Assembly: GCF_900167405.1 (NCBI RefSeq)
Contig: NZ_FUWO01000004.1
Location: 1 to 64,000, forward strand
From: Globicatella sulfidifaciens DSM 15739
GTDB taxonomy: Bacteria > Bacillota > Bacilli > Lactobacillales > Aerococcaceae
Direction: 5' to 3'
DNA: 64,000 nucleotides
Made by a program: the position numbers and the translations under genes
Part shown: piece by piece, positions 28,127 through 38,370 of the stretch
Numbering within the stretch: position 1 is the first letter of the stretch
Layout of the letters: each line of letters begins with the position of its first letter
The notes under the pieces: model-generated
Told to the model about the DNA's origin: nothing
Database searches by the model: none
The model's input: the letters and a program-made list of their open reading frames with translations, nothing else

Positions 28127-28984
28127 ATGACAGAAAAATTAAATCAAAAGTCAGAATCTGAAATGAAAGAAAATGTAACAGAAGCAATCACTGAAGACAC
28201 CTCCCAGGCAGTGTTAGAGCCAACAGGAGTAATGGAAGAAGTTCAACAAAATGGTGAGTTATCATCAGATTATAAAGAACAATCAGCTGATACCGACGAA
28301 AATCAATCGTCAATTATTCAGGGGATAAACTTAGCTACATTTAATCAAATGACTAAGAAAAATCAACAATATTTATTATCTGTTGAAAAACAATTGGCCA
28401 GTATCGATAAAGAGGGAACTACTTTTAAAGCGGTTATTAATGAAATTGCGGATACTTTAATTCAAGGTCAAAAAACCGGACAAACTGCGAAACATTTGTA
28501 TGGAACGCCAACCGAATGTGTTGAAATTATTAAACAACAACATTTTCCAACTGAAAAAGTTGATGACAATACACCATCTGAACCTTGGAAAATTGGACTT
28601 GACGGAGCCTTATTATTAGGATCGATTTATACCTTAATGACCGGTTTATCATTGATGACTTCTAAAACTCCAAGTATTACTGGGATTGGCTTATTAACTT
28701 TAATTGTGAATTATATTGTAGCTGGGTTTGCAATGTTATTAATTGCAAGAAATTTACCAAAACCTGATGCACCTAAGGGAGAAAAAGGATATTTTAAATA
28801 TTTTGGAATGTCAACTTTAGCAATGATTAGTTGGGTGGCTGCAGTCAGTTTAGTAACAGCTTTTGCGCCAAGTATCATTAATCCTATTTTACCGCCTGTT
28901 GCCTTATTAACAATAGGTGCCGTTACTATGATAGCGCGATTTTACATTAAAAAAGTATTGAATATTAAAGGTGGCGTATTCTAA
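28127..28984 (+). CDS. DUF1129 family membrane protein
   Basis: The N-terminal 80 residues are acidic and low complexity (E/S/Q/T). A conserved soluble part (about 70-150, with FNQMTKKNQQYLLSVEK) is followed by four to five hydrophobic helices (about 160-285). This layout matches DUF1129 proteins found next to ychF in lactic acid bacteria. Function unknown. The start is the ATG after TGGAGGAAG. Confidence 0.78.
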   Translation: MTEKLNQKSESEMKENVTEAITEDTSQAVLEPTGVMEEVQQNGELSSDYKEQSADTDENQSSIIQGINLATFNQMTKKNQQYLLSVEKQLASIDKEGTTFKAVINEIADTLIQGQKTGQTAKHLYGTPTECVEIIKQQHFPTEKVDDNTPSEPWKIGLDGALLLGSIYTLMTGLSLMTSKTPSITGIGLLTLIVNYIVAGFAMLLIARNLPKPDAPKGEKGYFKYFGMSTLAMISWVAAVSLVTAFAPSIINPILPPVALLTIGAVTMIARFYIKKVLNIKGGVF

Positions 28985-28999
28985 AGACGCATGAATGAT

Positions 29000-29035
29000 G
29001 AGACTAAGCAGAAACAGAAGTTTATGCTTGGTCTC
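29000..29035 (+). terminator. Terminator after the DUF1129 gene
   Basis: GAGACTAAGCA/TGCTTGGTCTC, eleven pairs with one G-T, followed by ATCTTGTTATTT. Confidence 0.75.
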
Positions 29036-29071
29036 ATCTTGTTATTTAAATGAAGAGGGTGAGAAGTATAA

Positions 29072-29213
29072 AATATGGATGTTTCCTATAAATTTGCTTG
29101 AATGAAAAGGACATCCAAACATGCGATGAATCCTTTTTACTTCCTGATCACTCTCGACTATGTTGGGGTGGACAAACGAAAATTATTTAATTTTCAACTT
29201 GTTGCCCACTCAT
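29072..29213. repeat. Intergenic hairpins and repeat locus 4
   Basis: The 408-base gap before guaB holds a hairpin GGATGTTTCCT/AGGACATCC (29072-29116) and a module B copy (about 29155-29212; GGGGTGGACAAACGAAAAT with ATTTTCAACTTG and CCCACTC). No purine riboswitch is visible. The guaB -10 (TATAAT, 29363-29368) ends the gap; a possible -35 (TTGAAA, 29335) is 22 bases away, too far. Confidence 0.65.
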
Positions 29214-29353
29214 GAAAGTATTTGCTAAGAAAAATTTATAGATTATGTTCAATATAGAATGGAAAATGGTTTTTGCAAAATCGAAAGATAATCATTAAAA
29301 TTAAATTAAAATTCGTTTATTTGATAAAAAAGTCTTGAAAAAATTATCCGTGA

Positions 29354-30871
<1,518 letters not shown>

Positions 30872-30896
30872 AAGTAAATCTTAATCATATTTTATT

Positions 30897-30947
30897 AAGA
30901 GTGGAAAAAGGGTAAAATTTGTTTTATCTCTCAATCCACTCTTTTTC
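30897..30947 (+). terminator. Terminator after guaB
   Basis: AAGAGTGGA/TCCACTCTT nine-pair outer stem with an inner TAAAAT/TTTTA helix and trailing T run. Confidence 0.88.
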
Positions 30948-31070
30948 TATACATTATCTTGAAAGAGCGTTTACAATTGAGTATACTTAATTCATATATT
31001 TTTTATAAAAAGATAAATTTCCAAAAAGGAAATGAATGGAATTAAAAAGATGATGAGGAGTGATGAATTA

Positions 31071-32078
31071 ATGGTCAAAGTGTTAACTCTGGGCGAATCT
31101 TTACTAAGACTTTCCACAACCCCCAATGAACGCCTGCGACACTTATCAGAATTACGAGTTGTTTTTGGTGGAGCAGAGGCGAATGTTGCTCACAATTTAG
31201 CAATGTTAGGAAATAAGGTCAGATATGCTACCAAAGTACCCGCTAATGAATTAGCTCAAAATATTTATTATGAATTAAATGCGGTAGGTGTCGATACTCA
31301 ATATATTATTTCCAAAGGTAGTGGTAGGTTAGGAAGTTATTATGTTGAGGTTGGTTCAGATTTAAGAGCTAGTACTGTTGTTTATGATCGAGCTTTTTCT
31401 GAAATTGCTAATATGAAGGAACGAGAATGGGATTTGGAGAGTCTATTTGATGGAATCGATATTTTTCATACGACTGGCATCACTCTGGGGCTAAGTAAAT
31501 TTTGGCATGAATATTTATTAGAATTAATAAAATTTGCTAAATCTAAAGGAATTAAAGTTGTATTTGATATGAATTATCGTAGTGGCTTATGGAGTCAAGA
31601 AGAAGCAAAACAGGCATTTGTAAAAGTGTTACCATATGTAGATGTTTTATCTGCGAATAAATTAGATGCGAAACATTTTATGGATATTGAAATAGCAGAT
31701 GAGTCAAATTCAGAAAACTTTTTGGAGCAAATAGCCCAAAAATATCCAAATGTAGAAGCTATTTTTGGGACAAATCGCATTTCAATGACACCTAATGCTT
31801 ACCAGTTGACAGGCTTTTATTATGATACTGAGACGAAAAAAGTTTTCCATTCAAAAAAACACCAGATTCAATACGTAGTAGACCGAGTAGGAGCAGGTGA
31901 TGCATACGCTGCCGGAATTATTGATGGTATAATAAAACATAGAGACCCTCAATCTGTGGTAGAATTTGCAATGGCTTCGTCTGTTCTAAAACATACTATT
32001 TTTGGAGATGCTAATTGGTTTACAACTGAGCAAGTTGAACAGTTTATGAAAACTAGTGGAGGCAATATTATTCGTTAA
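31071..32078 (+). CDS. PfkB-family sugar kinase, probable 2-keto-3-deoxygluconate kinase
   Basis: A ribokinase-fold enzyme. VFGGAEANVAHNLAMLG near residue 35 and the C-terminal anion hole DRVGAGDAYAAG with catalytic Asp are clear. Start ATG 31071 (VKVLTLGESLLRLS) follows GAGGAG, while an in-frame ATG at 31032 gives a 13-residue longer form. The GEsLLRLS start and FGGAEANVA are typical of KDG kinases, but no aldolase or uronate genes are adjacent, so substrate is inferred. An imperfect cre-like element (TGAAAGAGCGTTTACA, 30960-30975, two bases too long) lies upstream. Confidence 0.75.
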   Translation: MVKVLTLGESLLRLSTTPNERLRHLSELRVVFGGAEANVAHNLAMLGNKVRYATKVPANELAQNIYYELNAVGVDTQYIISKGSGRLGSYYVEVGSDLRASTVVYDRAFSEIANMKEREWDLESLFDGIDIFHTTGITLGLSKFWHEYLLELIKFAKSKGIKVVFDMNYRSGLWSQEEAKQAFVKVLPYVDVLSANKLDAKHFMDIEIADESNSENFLEQIAQKYPNVEAIFGTNRISMTPNAYQLTGFYYDTETKKVFHSKKHQIQYVVDRVGAGDAYAAGIIDGIIKHRDPQSVVEFAMASSVLKHTIFGDANWFTTEQVEQFMKTSGGNIIR

Positions 32079-32104
32079 AATATATTAAAGCACTTTTACA
32101 TAAC

Positions 32105-32194
32105 AGTTTCGATTTACTTTGATTTTTCATGAACAGGCATGAAATTATTTACTAGTTTATTTTTTCTGGGAAACCTCAAAGTAGAATCGAAACT
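32105..32194. terminator. Long bidirectional terminator / inverted repeat
   Basis: Arms AGTTTCGATTTACTTTGA and TCAAAGTAGAATCGAAACT pair over 18 bases with one bulge, around a 53-base loop that itself holds TTTCATG/CATGAAA. A and T runs flank both ends, suiting the two converging genes. Confidence 0.8.
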
Positions 32195-32201
32195 TTTTAT
32201 A

Positions 32202-32756
32202 TTAAAACTTTTTCTTTGGGTGTTTATCAATGATTTCAGGGTATTTATTTAGTAATTTTTCTCCTTTATTAGTTAATTTATATTTTCTAATCGTAAATAA
32301 TTCTCCTAATTCTTCTTCAGAATAGTGTTGGTGTATGGCTTCAATTAATTGTGCTTTGGTCATCTTACTATAGCCGTGAATGCCTTTATTCTTTAAATAG
32401 ATTTTTAATTGACCAGCTGTTTGGAAATCAAGAGAATCCATTGCGCTTAACTCAATCACATAGCCATCATGTATTAAGTTATTCATTTCTTTTTTCGCAT
32501 CTATCCCATATGTATATTCAAAATATTTTGAGATAACAGTTTCATTGGTGTAGGTGCCAAATTGTACACGCCAAAGAATAATGATATGGCCTGGTAAATA
32601 CCCTTCATCTAACCGAATCATATTGCGTTTGGGTACTAATTTATTACTGGATGTTTCGACTTCTTTAAGCCAAGTTGCTAAGTCACGATTTGGACTAATA
32701 TAGGGCATTTCAGGATGTTGAGCATATTTTTCTTTAATTTTCTCGAATAAGGTCAT
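32202..32756 (-). CDS. SAP-domain protein, unknown role
   Basis: 184 residues. Residues about 104-145 (LDFQTAGQLKIYLKNKG then MTKAQLIEAI) match the helix-extended-loop-helix SAP motif often used for nucleic-acid binding. The N-terminal part has LDEGYLPGHIIILWRVQFGTYTN, a pattern seen in small Firmicute proteins of unknown function, and the tail is basic (KHPKKKF). It stands alone and points away from dnaX, sharing a 114-base divergent promoter region with it. Confidence 0.65.
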   Translation of the reverse strand: MTLFEKIKEKYAQHPEMPYISPNRDLATWLKEVETSSNKLVPKRNMIRLDEGYLPGHIIILWRVQFGTYTNETVISKYFEYTYGIDAKKEMNNLIHDGYVIELSAMDSLDFQTAGQLKIYLKNKGIHGYSKMTKAQLIEAIHQHYSEEELGELFTIRKYKLTNKGEKLLNKYPEIIDKHPKKKF

Positions 32757-32870
32757 TTAAATCTCTCCTTTTTTGATTATATTATACTTTATTCCTTTTT
32801 AATTAACTAGAAATTAAACGGTTGTTTCGATATAATGAGAAGGTGTAATAATCAAAGAGGAGGAAAATAG

Positions 32871-34886
32871 ATGAGTTATCAAGCCCTGTATAGGGTATGG
32901 CGCCCACAATCATTTGATGAATTGGTAGGACAAAAAATGATAGCCGAAACACTGGCCAATGCAGTAAATCATCAACAATTGAGTCATGCTTATCTGTTTA
33001 CTGGACCAAGAGGAACCGGTAAGACGAGTGCGGCAAAAATATTATCAAAGGCCGTCAACTGTTTAAATCCTCAAAATGGGAATCCATGTAATGAATGTGA
33101 AGTGTGTAAAGCTATTACACAAGGTCAAGCGGCCGATGTGATTGAAATAGATGCGGCAAGTAATAATGGTGTAGAAGAAATCCGTGATATTCGTGATAAA
33201 GTTCGATATGCGCCAACGATTGCGAAGTATAAGGTCTACATTATCGATGAGGTGCACATGCTAACGACAGGAGCGTTTAATGCTTTATTAAAAACATTAG
33301 AAGAACCTCCAAGTCATGTTATTTTTATATTGGCTACGACAGAACCACATAAAATTCCGGCAACCATTATTTCAAGAACACAACGGTTTGATTTTCAACG
33401 CATTCATAATCAAGATTTAATCGCGCGAATGGAATACATATTAAATCATAATCAGGTTAACTATGAAATTGAAGCTTTAGAAATTATTGCTAGAACAGCG
33501 AATGGTGGGATGCGGGATAGTTTAAGTTTATTAGACCAAGCATTATCATACCGTGAAGATTTAACAATCGAGTCAGCCTTACAAGTATCTGGCAGCATCA
33601 GTCATCAAGAGTATGTCCGCTACATTGAAGATGTTTTTGTCGGTGAAGGGTATGATGCACTAAAAATAGTTCAAGAAGCGAGTCAAAAAGGAAAGCAAGC
33701 AAGTCGTTTTATTGAGGAATTAATTTTATTTGCTCGAGATATTTTATTATCAGCTCACACCAAACAAAATTATACCCTATTGCCAAATGAAGAATTAACG
33801 GATTTGTTAGCAAAAGTAGATGTTAATTTTTATTTCAAAATGATTGACCAGTTGAATCAAGCACAAAATCAAATGCGATTCAGCAACCAACCCGATTTAT
33901 ATTTAGAAGTAATCACAGTTCAATTAGCTCAAAATGCTGAAATAAAGAGTGATGAGGGCACCCATTCTGAAGCGTTTATAAAATTAAACAATAAAATTAT
34001 AGCCTTAGAAGAAAAAATAAATGTGTTAGAGCAACAATTAAAACAAACGCCATTACCAACACCACAGCCAAATCGCTTTGAAGCACCAAGAGTACGTCCG
34101 CAAATAGCACAACAAGAATATCAGCAAATGACAGAAAAAATTTATGACGTATTAGACCAAGCAACTCGTGCACATATTACTCGATTAAAACAGGAATGGC
34201 CGATGATTTTATCAATGATTGCTCCTCAAGAGAGAGTGAAGTTTAATGGTACCGTACCACTGGCGGCAGGTCCAGGTGTTGCCTTAATTAGTTTTTCAAA
34301 TATTGCTTTTTGTGGTTTAGTACAACATGATCAAGCTTTAGAACAGCAACTAATTAATGTGGCAGAGAAACGATTAGGCGAATCAATGGTTTTTGTCTAT
34401 ATTATTGAAAGTGAATGGCGAACCGTTCGCAATGATTATAAAATCTTAAGAGAAAAAAACGGTGGTAAACCCTTAAGAGAACATTCAATGAACTCAGAAC
34501 CCATATCCAAAATAAAATCAAAGAGTGTGGAACATTTACAAGCAGATTCTGACAATCAATCTTCACTAGAGAATGTCGGACAAAATGACCCTGTAACTAT
34601 GTCGCGTTCTGAACAAGAGAAACCGATGAGGGTTGATCATTACCTTGACCAAATGGATGAGGAGTCACAACCATTAACCCAAGATGAATTAGCTCAAAGA
34701 GAAGCCGAACTAGGTGAACCAGCCGTTTCAATTCAAGATGCGTTTAAACAAAAACGCCTATCAGAAACAAAAACGAACGAAGACGATTTAGCAAAAGATG
34801 AAGCGGAATCACAAATACCACATTCAGTCACTCAGGCTATTCAAATTTTTGGCGAAGATAATATTAATATCTATTATGATAAATAA
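32871..34886 (+). CDS. dnaX: DNA polymerase III subunits gamma/tau
   Basis: Clamp-loader ATPase: GPRGTGKTSAAK (Walker A, residue 45), the four-cysteine zinc module C..C..C..C (about 64-79), DEVHMLT (Walker B), SRTQRFDF (sensor 1 region) and the collar. The C-terminal 200 residues are polar and poorly conserved, as tau tails are. 671 residues. Promoter TATAAT at 32831 and AGGAGG before the ATG. In most Firmicutes dnaX is directly followed by ebfC-recR; here a 5.9-kb segment intervenes. Confidence 0.96.
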   Translation: MSYQALYRVWRPQSFDELVGQKMIAETLANAVNHQQLSHAYLFTGPRGTGKTSAAKILSKAVNCLNPQNGNPCNECEVCKAITQGQAADVIEIDAASNNGVEEIRDIRDKVRYAPTIAKYKVYIIDEVHMLTTGAFNALLKTLEEPPSHVIFILATTEPHKIPATIISRTQRFDFQRIHNQDLIARMEYILNHNQVNYEIEALEIIARTANGGMRDSLSLLDQALSYREDLTIESALQVSGSISHQEYVRYIEDVFVGEGYDALKIVQEASQKGKQASRFIEELILFARDILLSAHTKQNYTLLPNEELTDLLAKVDVNFYFKMIDQLNQAQNQMRFSNQPDLYLEVITVQLAQNAEIKSDEGTHSEAFIKLNNKIIALEEKINVLEQQLKQTPLPTPQPNRFEAPRVRPQIAQQEYQQMTEKIYDVLDQATRAHITRLKQEWPMILSMIAPQERVKFNGTVPLAAGPGVALISFSNIAFCGLVQHDQALEQQLINVAEKRLGESMVFVYIIESEWRTVRNDYKILREKNGGKPLREHSMNSEPISKIKSKSVEHLQADSDNQSSLENVGQNDPVTMSRSEQEKPMRVDHYLDQMDEESQPLTQDELAQREAELGEPAVSIQDAFKQKRLSETKTNEDDLAKDEAESQIPHSVTQAIQIFGEDNINIYYDK

Positions 34887-34923
34887 ACTGAATAATATTA
34901 AAAGAGAGACTAGGAAAAGTCCC

Positions 34924-34973
34924 AAAATAACCGAGACATATTTCAAAATAATGAGATATTCTTGGTTATTTTT
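34924..34973 (+). terminator. Terminator after dnaX
   Basis: AAAATAACC/GGTTATTTT continued by GAGA/TCTT and ATAT pairs, ending in five T residues. It would uncouple dnaX from everything downstream. Confidence 0.85.
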
Positions 34974-34999
34974 GCATATATACCTTTATTCAAATTTAT

Positions 35000-35357
35000 T
35001 CCTTTATGGTTAGATGTGTGAGTCATTTGTGGTTACTCTATTTAAGTATGAGGTGTAATGTTTAGGATCTCACTCAAGTAATTTTTTTCTTTAAATTAAA
35101 TAACTTAAAAAATATTCGATACTTGTTGGTCGGAGTTAATCTTGGAATTCAATGAATATAATATGCTAAAATTAGTTTATAAGGAATATTGAGTAATGTT
35201 ATTTGTAGTGAATGTTAAGTAGATAATGAATGATTCAAAAGCAAAAACCTCAATTTTAAGTCAAAAACTTATTGAACTAGTTATATTGAGATGACAAATC
35301 AAGACTAAAATTAGTTTAGATTAAGAGTTGGGTATTATTTACTTAACTCTTTTTTTA
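35000..35357 (+). promoter_or_regulatory. AT-rich leader of the inserted five-gene cluster
   Basis: The 499-base gap between dnaX and the cluster holds the dnaX terminator, two identical 14-mers CTAAAATTAGTTTA (35166-35179 and 35305-35318; each contains the palindrome CTAA-AA-TTAG), and a second hairpin AAGAGTT/AACTCTT with seven T residues (35323-35357) only 29 bases before the first gene. The last element is a terminator or attenuator. No coding frame is credible in this gap. Confidence 0.6.
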
Positions 35358-35385
35358 TACAAAGAAACAGAAAGGGTGAATCCGT

Positions 35386-36645
35386 TTGGCGAAAATACTT
35401 TTTGTTAGTATTCCCTTAGCAGGTCACTTAAATCCACAAATTGGATTGGCGCAAATACTGCAAAGGGATGGTTATGAAGTAGTAATGGTCACAACGAAAG
35501 AAAAGCAAAAGTTGATTGAATCCCTTGGACTTAGATGTGTTACGATATTAGACGATTTTCAGGATGAGTTCCATGCTCTTATCAAAATTGCCCAAGATAA
35601 GCGAATCAAACATTCGCTATCAAGAATGTTTAATACTTTAAGTGCTATGGATACTTTCTTGATTGAAGCCTATATTGAATTTTTAACGATATTAAAGAAA
35701 GAACAACCCGCATTGTGTATTCATGATTTTTCGACTTTATTTGCTAGTTATGCATGCGAATCATTAAAGATTCCATTTATAACAGATTTACCGTCACATC
35801 AAATTATCGAATCGAATAATCCTTGGCAAGATGTTCCCTATTTTTTGGGAGGACTTTACCCACAAAAAGGATGGTTAGTAACAATACGTAATCGAATGGG
35901 TTGGCTAATATTAAAAAACATTAAACGTTGGTACGGCAGAAGGCGTATTTTTAAAGAGCATGGTTGGCGCGTCTATCGCTCAGATGGCAGTGAAAATTAT
36001 TATTCAAATCAGTTGGTGCTGGGGCTAGGGATGAAAGAAATCGAATTTAATGCTCATTTACCAGCGTATCTTCATTATATTGGGCCGAGTATTCCCTCAG
36101 TGAGTGTGAAAAATGGCGAGCGTAAATTGCCTAGTGGGTTTGAAAAATACATCTTTTTTACATTTGGCACGATATTGGAAGGGATGAACGATCAGTTAAA
36201 GGAACAATATGCTCCCCTCATTAAACAGTTTCCGGAATACTTATTTGTCCTTTCAGATGGTAATTTAGATTTATCAGAAAATGAGCCTGTTTGGATGGGT
36301 GATAATTTAATTAGATTTGGTTATTTATCCTATTCTGAAAATATTAGCCAATTTGATTTGGTGATTCATCATGGTGGTATTGGGATTGCTTATGACTGCA
36401 TCAAATGGGGGATTCCTAGTATTGTCTTTCCTCAAGTGTGGGATCAGTTTGACTTTGCTGCTAGATTAGATTATTTTGGTGCCAGTATCCGCATAAAAGA
36501 TGCAGAAGAGATGACGCAAGCGATACGACAAGCAAATGTTTATGATTGGACAAGGCTTTATCAACTTCAAAATAAATTAATGGAGTATGACACAGAACAG
36601 AATTTATTAAACATAGTGGAAGGTATTCTAAGAGGAGCAAAATGA
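35386..36645 (+). CDS. GT1-family glycosyltransferase (UGT/MGT-like)
   Basis: A GT-B-fold enzyme of the family that glycosylates lipids, polyketides and other small acceptors with a UDP-sugar. N-terminal acceptor lobe starts KILFVSIPLAGHLNPQIGLA; the C-terminal donor lobe has FTFGTILEGM, the conserved HHGGIGIAYDCIKWG and FPQVWDQFDFAARL. 419 residues, no signal peptide. The TTG start follows AAAGGGTGA. It overlaps the SDR gene by four bases, so the cluster is one operon. The acceptor is probably the product of the four downstream enzymes, by inference. Confidence 0.82.
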   Translation: MAKILFVSIPLAGHLNPQIGLAQILQRDGYEVVMVTTKEKQKLIESLGLRCVTILDDFQDEFHALIKIAQDKRIKHSLSRMFNTLSAMDTFLIEAYIEFLTILKKEQPALCIHDFSTLFASYACESLKIPFITDLPSHQIIESNNPWQDVPYFLGGLYPQKGWLVTIRNRMGWLILKNIKRWYGRRRIFKEHGWRVYRSDGSENYYSNQLVLGLGMKEIEFNAHLPAYLHYIGPSIPSVSVKNGERKLPSGFEKYIFFTFGTILEGMNDQLKEQYAPLIKQFPEYLFVLSDGNLDLSENEPVWMGDNLIRFGYLSYSENISQFDLVIHHGGIGIAYDCIKWGIPSIVFPQVWDQFDFAARLDYFGASIRIKDAEEMTQAIRQANVYDWTRLYQLQNKLMEYDTEQNLLNIVEGILRGAK

Positions 36646-37601
36646 TGATATTAATAACAGGAGTTTCCGGATTTTTAGGGGGAGAGCTAGCCAAAACACT
36701 AGTAAAAAATGGAGCAAGCATCCTCGGTATCTCAAGAACGCAACCGAAATACGATATGATACCGTATCAAGCAATCGATTTAAGTGATAAACAACAGGTA
36801 GCATCTCTATTTAATCAAAATGAAATCAAATATGTTATTCATTGTGCTGCTAAAAGTTCAGCATGGGGCACGTATCAATCATTTTATGATTCAAATGTTT
36901 TAGCAACTGAAAATTTAATGATAGAAAGTCAAAAGCATCAAGTGAAGCGCTTTGTACATATTTCTTCGCCTAGTGTTTATGCCCAGTTAAAAGATCAAAC
37001 CTTTGTAGAAGAAACCACCGACATCACCTCAATCAGACCCTTAAATTATTATATTGAAACGAAAAAACAAGCTGATATGATCGTGCAAAAATCGAATTTA
37101 TCATTCAACATCATTCGACCGCGAGCATTGATTGGAGTGGGAGATACGAGTGTTGTGCCGAGATTAATTAAAGTTGAGAAAAAACTAGGCATTCCGTTGT
37201 TTAATAGTGGTCAAAATTTAATGGATGTGAGTTGTATTGAAAACGTGGTTCATGCATGTATTTTAGCGCTTGAATCAAAAGTGGATAACGGAATTTATAA
37301 TATTACGGATGGCAATCCGATAACCTTTCAAGCCCTTATTGAGATGCTCTACCAACAATTTGATTTAACACCTAGATTCCGTAAATTTCCTTATCAATTT
37401 TTGTCGATATTAGCGAGATTGTTAGAAGCGTTATATCCTGAATCAAAAGAACCGCCGTTAACATTATATACATTATCAACCATTGCTTTTTCGCAAACTT
37501 TATCCATTGAAAAAGCAAAAAAAGAATTGGGTTATCAACCCATTGTGAGATTAGAAGAGAGAATAGGTGAGTACAGTGAGTGGTATCGACGCTATTTATA
37601 G
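36642..37601 (+). CDS. Extended SDR, NAD(P)-dependent epimerase/3-beta-HSD-like
   Basis: Rossmann start with TGVSGFLGG (residues 6-14), active-site Ser108/Ser109 in ISSPSVY and Tyr137/Lys141 (YIETK). After the cofactor half, FNSGQNLMDVSCIENVVHA and NITDGNPITFQALIE are typical of the 3-beta-hydroxysteroid dehydrogenase branch that includes OleD, which reduces 2-alkyl-3-ketoacids. 319 residues. That comparison rests on fold and context, not on a search. Overlaps the next gene by 26 or 35 bases. Confidence 0.8.
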   Translation: MMILITGVSGFLGGELAKTLVKNGASILGISRTQPKYDMIPYQAIDLSDKQQVASLFNQNEIKYVIHCAAKSSAWGTYQSFYDSNVLATENLMIESQKHQVKRFVHISSPSVYAQLKDQTFVEETTDITSIRPLNYYIETKKQADMIVQKSNLSFNIIRPRALIGVGDTSVVPRLIKVEKKLGIPLFNSGQNLMDVSCIENVVHACILALESKVDNGIYNITDGNPITFQALIEMLYQQFDLTPRFRKFPYQFLSILARLLEALYPESKEPPLTLYTLSTIAFSQTLSIEKAKKELGYQPIVRLEERIGEYSEWYRRYL

Positions 37602-38361
37602 AGTGCATATTGGTGGCTGTTATGTCAAAGAAAATCTTATTCGCTACAAAGCAACTCCCACACCCATATTTTTTCCAGCCAGTTGTTTTTTAATTAAAAC
37701 GCAAAAACAATGGTCGATGGTGGATTGTGGTTATAGTGAGGGGATTTTAAAACGGCACTGGGGTTTGGCGATTTATCGCAAAATTATGACGATCGAACCT
37801 TATCAGTTAGATCTTATCAGTGCTTTCGATAAATTGGGCATAACACCTGCGGATATCAAGACAGTTTATTTAACTCATGTGCATCCAGATCATATTGGAC
37901 ATCTTTATCGTTTTCACCATGCCCATTGGATCATGACAGAGGTAGCCTATCGTCAATTATTAAGATGGCAACGGATTAAACCAATGAAAGAAGCGATGAT
38001 AGGTTCTATATCCTCCAATATTACCACCATTAATTATTCAAAGCAATTAGAGATCGAAGGTGTATCTTTTAATGCTTTTCCTTTAAATTCTGAGATGATT
38101 GCATTAGATTTGAGTGGTCACAGTCGCCAAATGATGGGAATATTCTTTCCGCAAAAAAAATTAATTTTAGCGATTGATGCTAATTGGCGCAAAGATTGGA
38201 TGTCATCAGAAGCATTGAAAAGATATACATTTGCAGCACGAATGGTACAGAACAATTGGCAACAATATCAAGAGACAAACCAAAAATTATCTCTGTTGTC
38301 AGAAAAGGGGTATCAGATTGAGCTGACGCATGATAATCAGTCGGAATCACGCTTGTTTTAG
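37576..38361 (+). CDS. Metallo-beta-lactamase-fold hydrolase
   Basis: Metal-binding THVHPDHIGHL gives the HxHxDH motif at residues 101-106. A further His in DLSGHSRQMMG and an Asp in ILAIDANW complete a two-metal site, as in lactonase- and thioesterase-like members. Start GTG 37576 follows AGGTGAG; GTG 37567 is an alternative. 261 residues. In the cluster it occupies the place where Ole-type pathways have an alpha/beta hydrolase. Substrate unknown. Confidence 0.8.
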   Translation: MSGIDAIYRVHIGGCYVKENLIRYKATPTPIFFPASCFLIKTQKQWSMVDCGYSEGILKRHWGLAIYRKIMTIEPYQLDLISAFDKLGITPADIKTVYLTHVHPDHIGHLYRFHHAHWIMTEVAYRQLLRWQRIKPMKEAMIGSISSNITTINYSKQLEIEGVSFNAFPLNSEMIALDLSGHSRQMMGIFFPQKKLILAIDANWRKDWMSSEALKRYTFAARMVQNNWQQYQETNQKLSLLSEKGYQIELTHDNQSESRLF

Positions 38362-38370
38362 GAGAAGAAG

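Noticed and set aside
30960-30975. CcpA cre site before the sugar kinase
   Set aside because: The element is two bases longer than a functional cre; kept only as a remark in the gene entry.
34798-35013. 71-codon open frame over the end of dnaX
   Set aside because: It overlaps dnaX in another frame and runs through the dnaX terminator.
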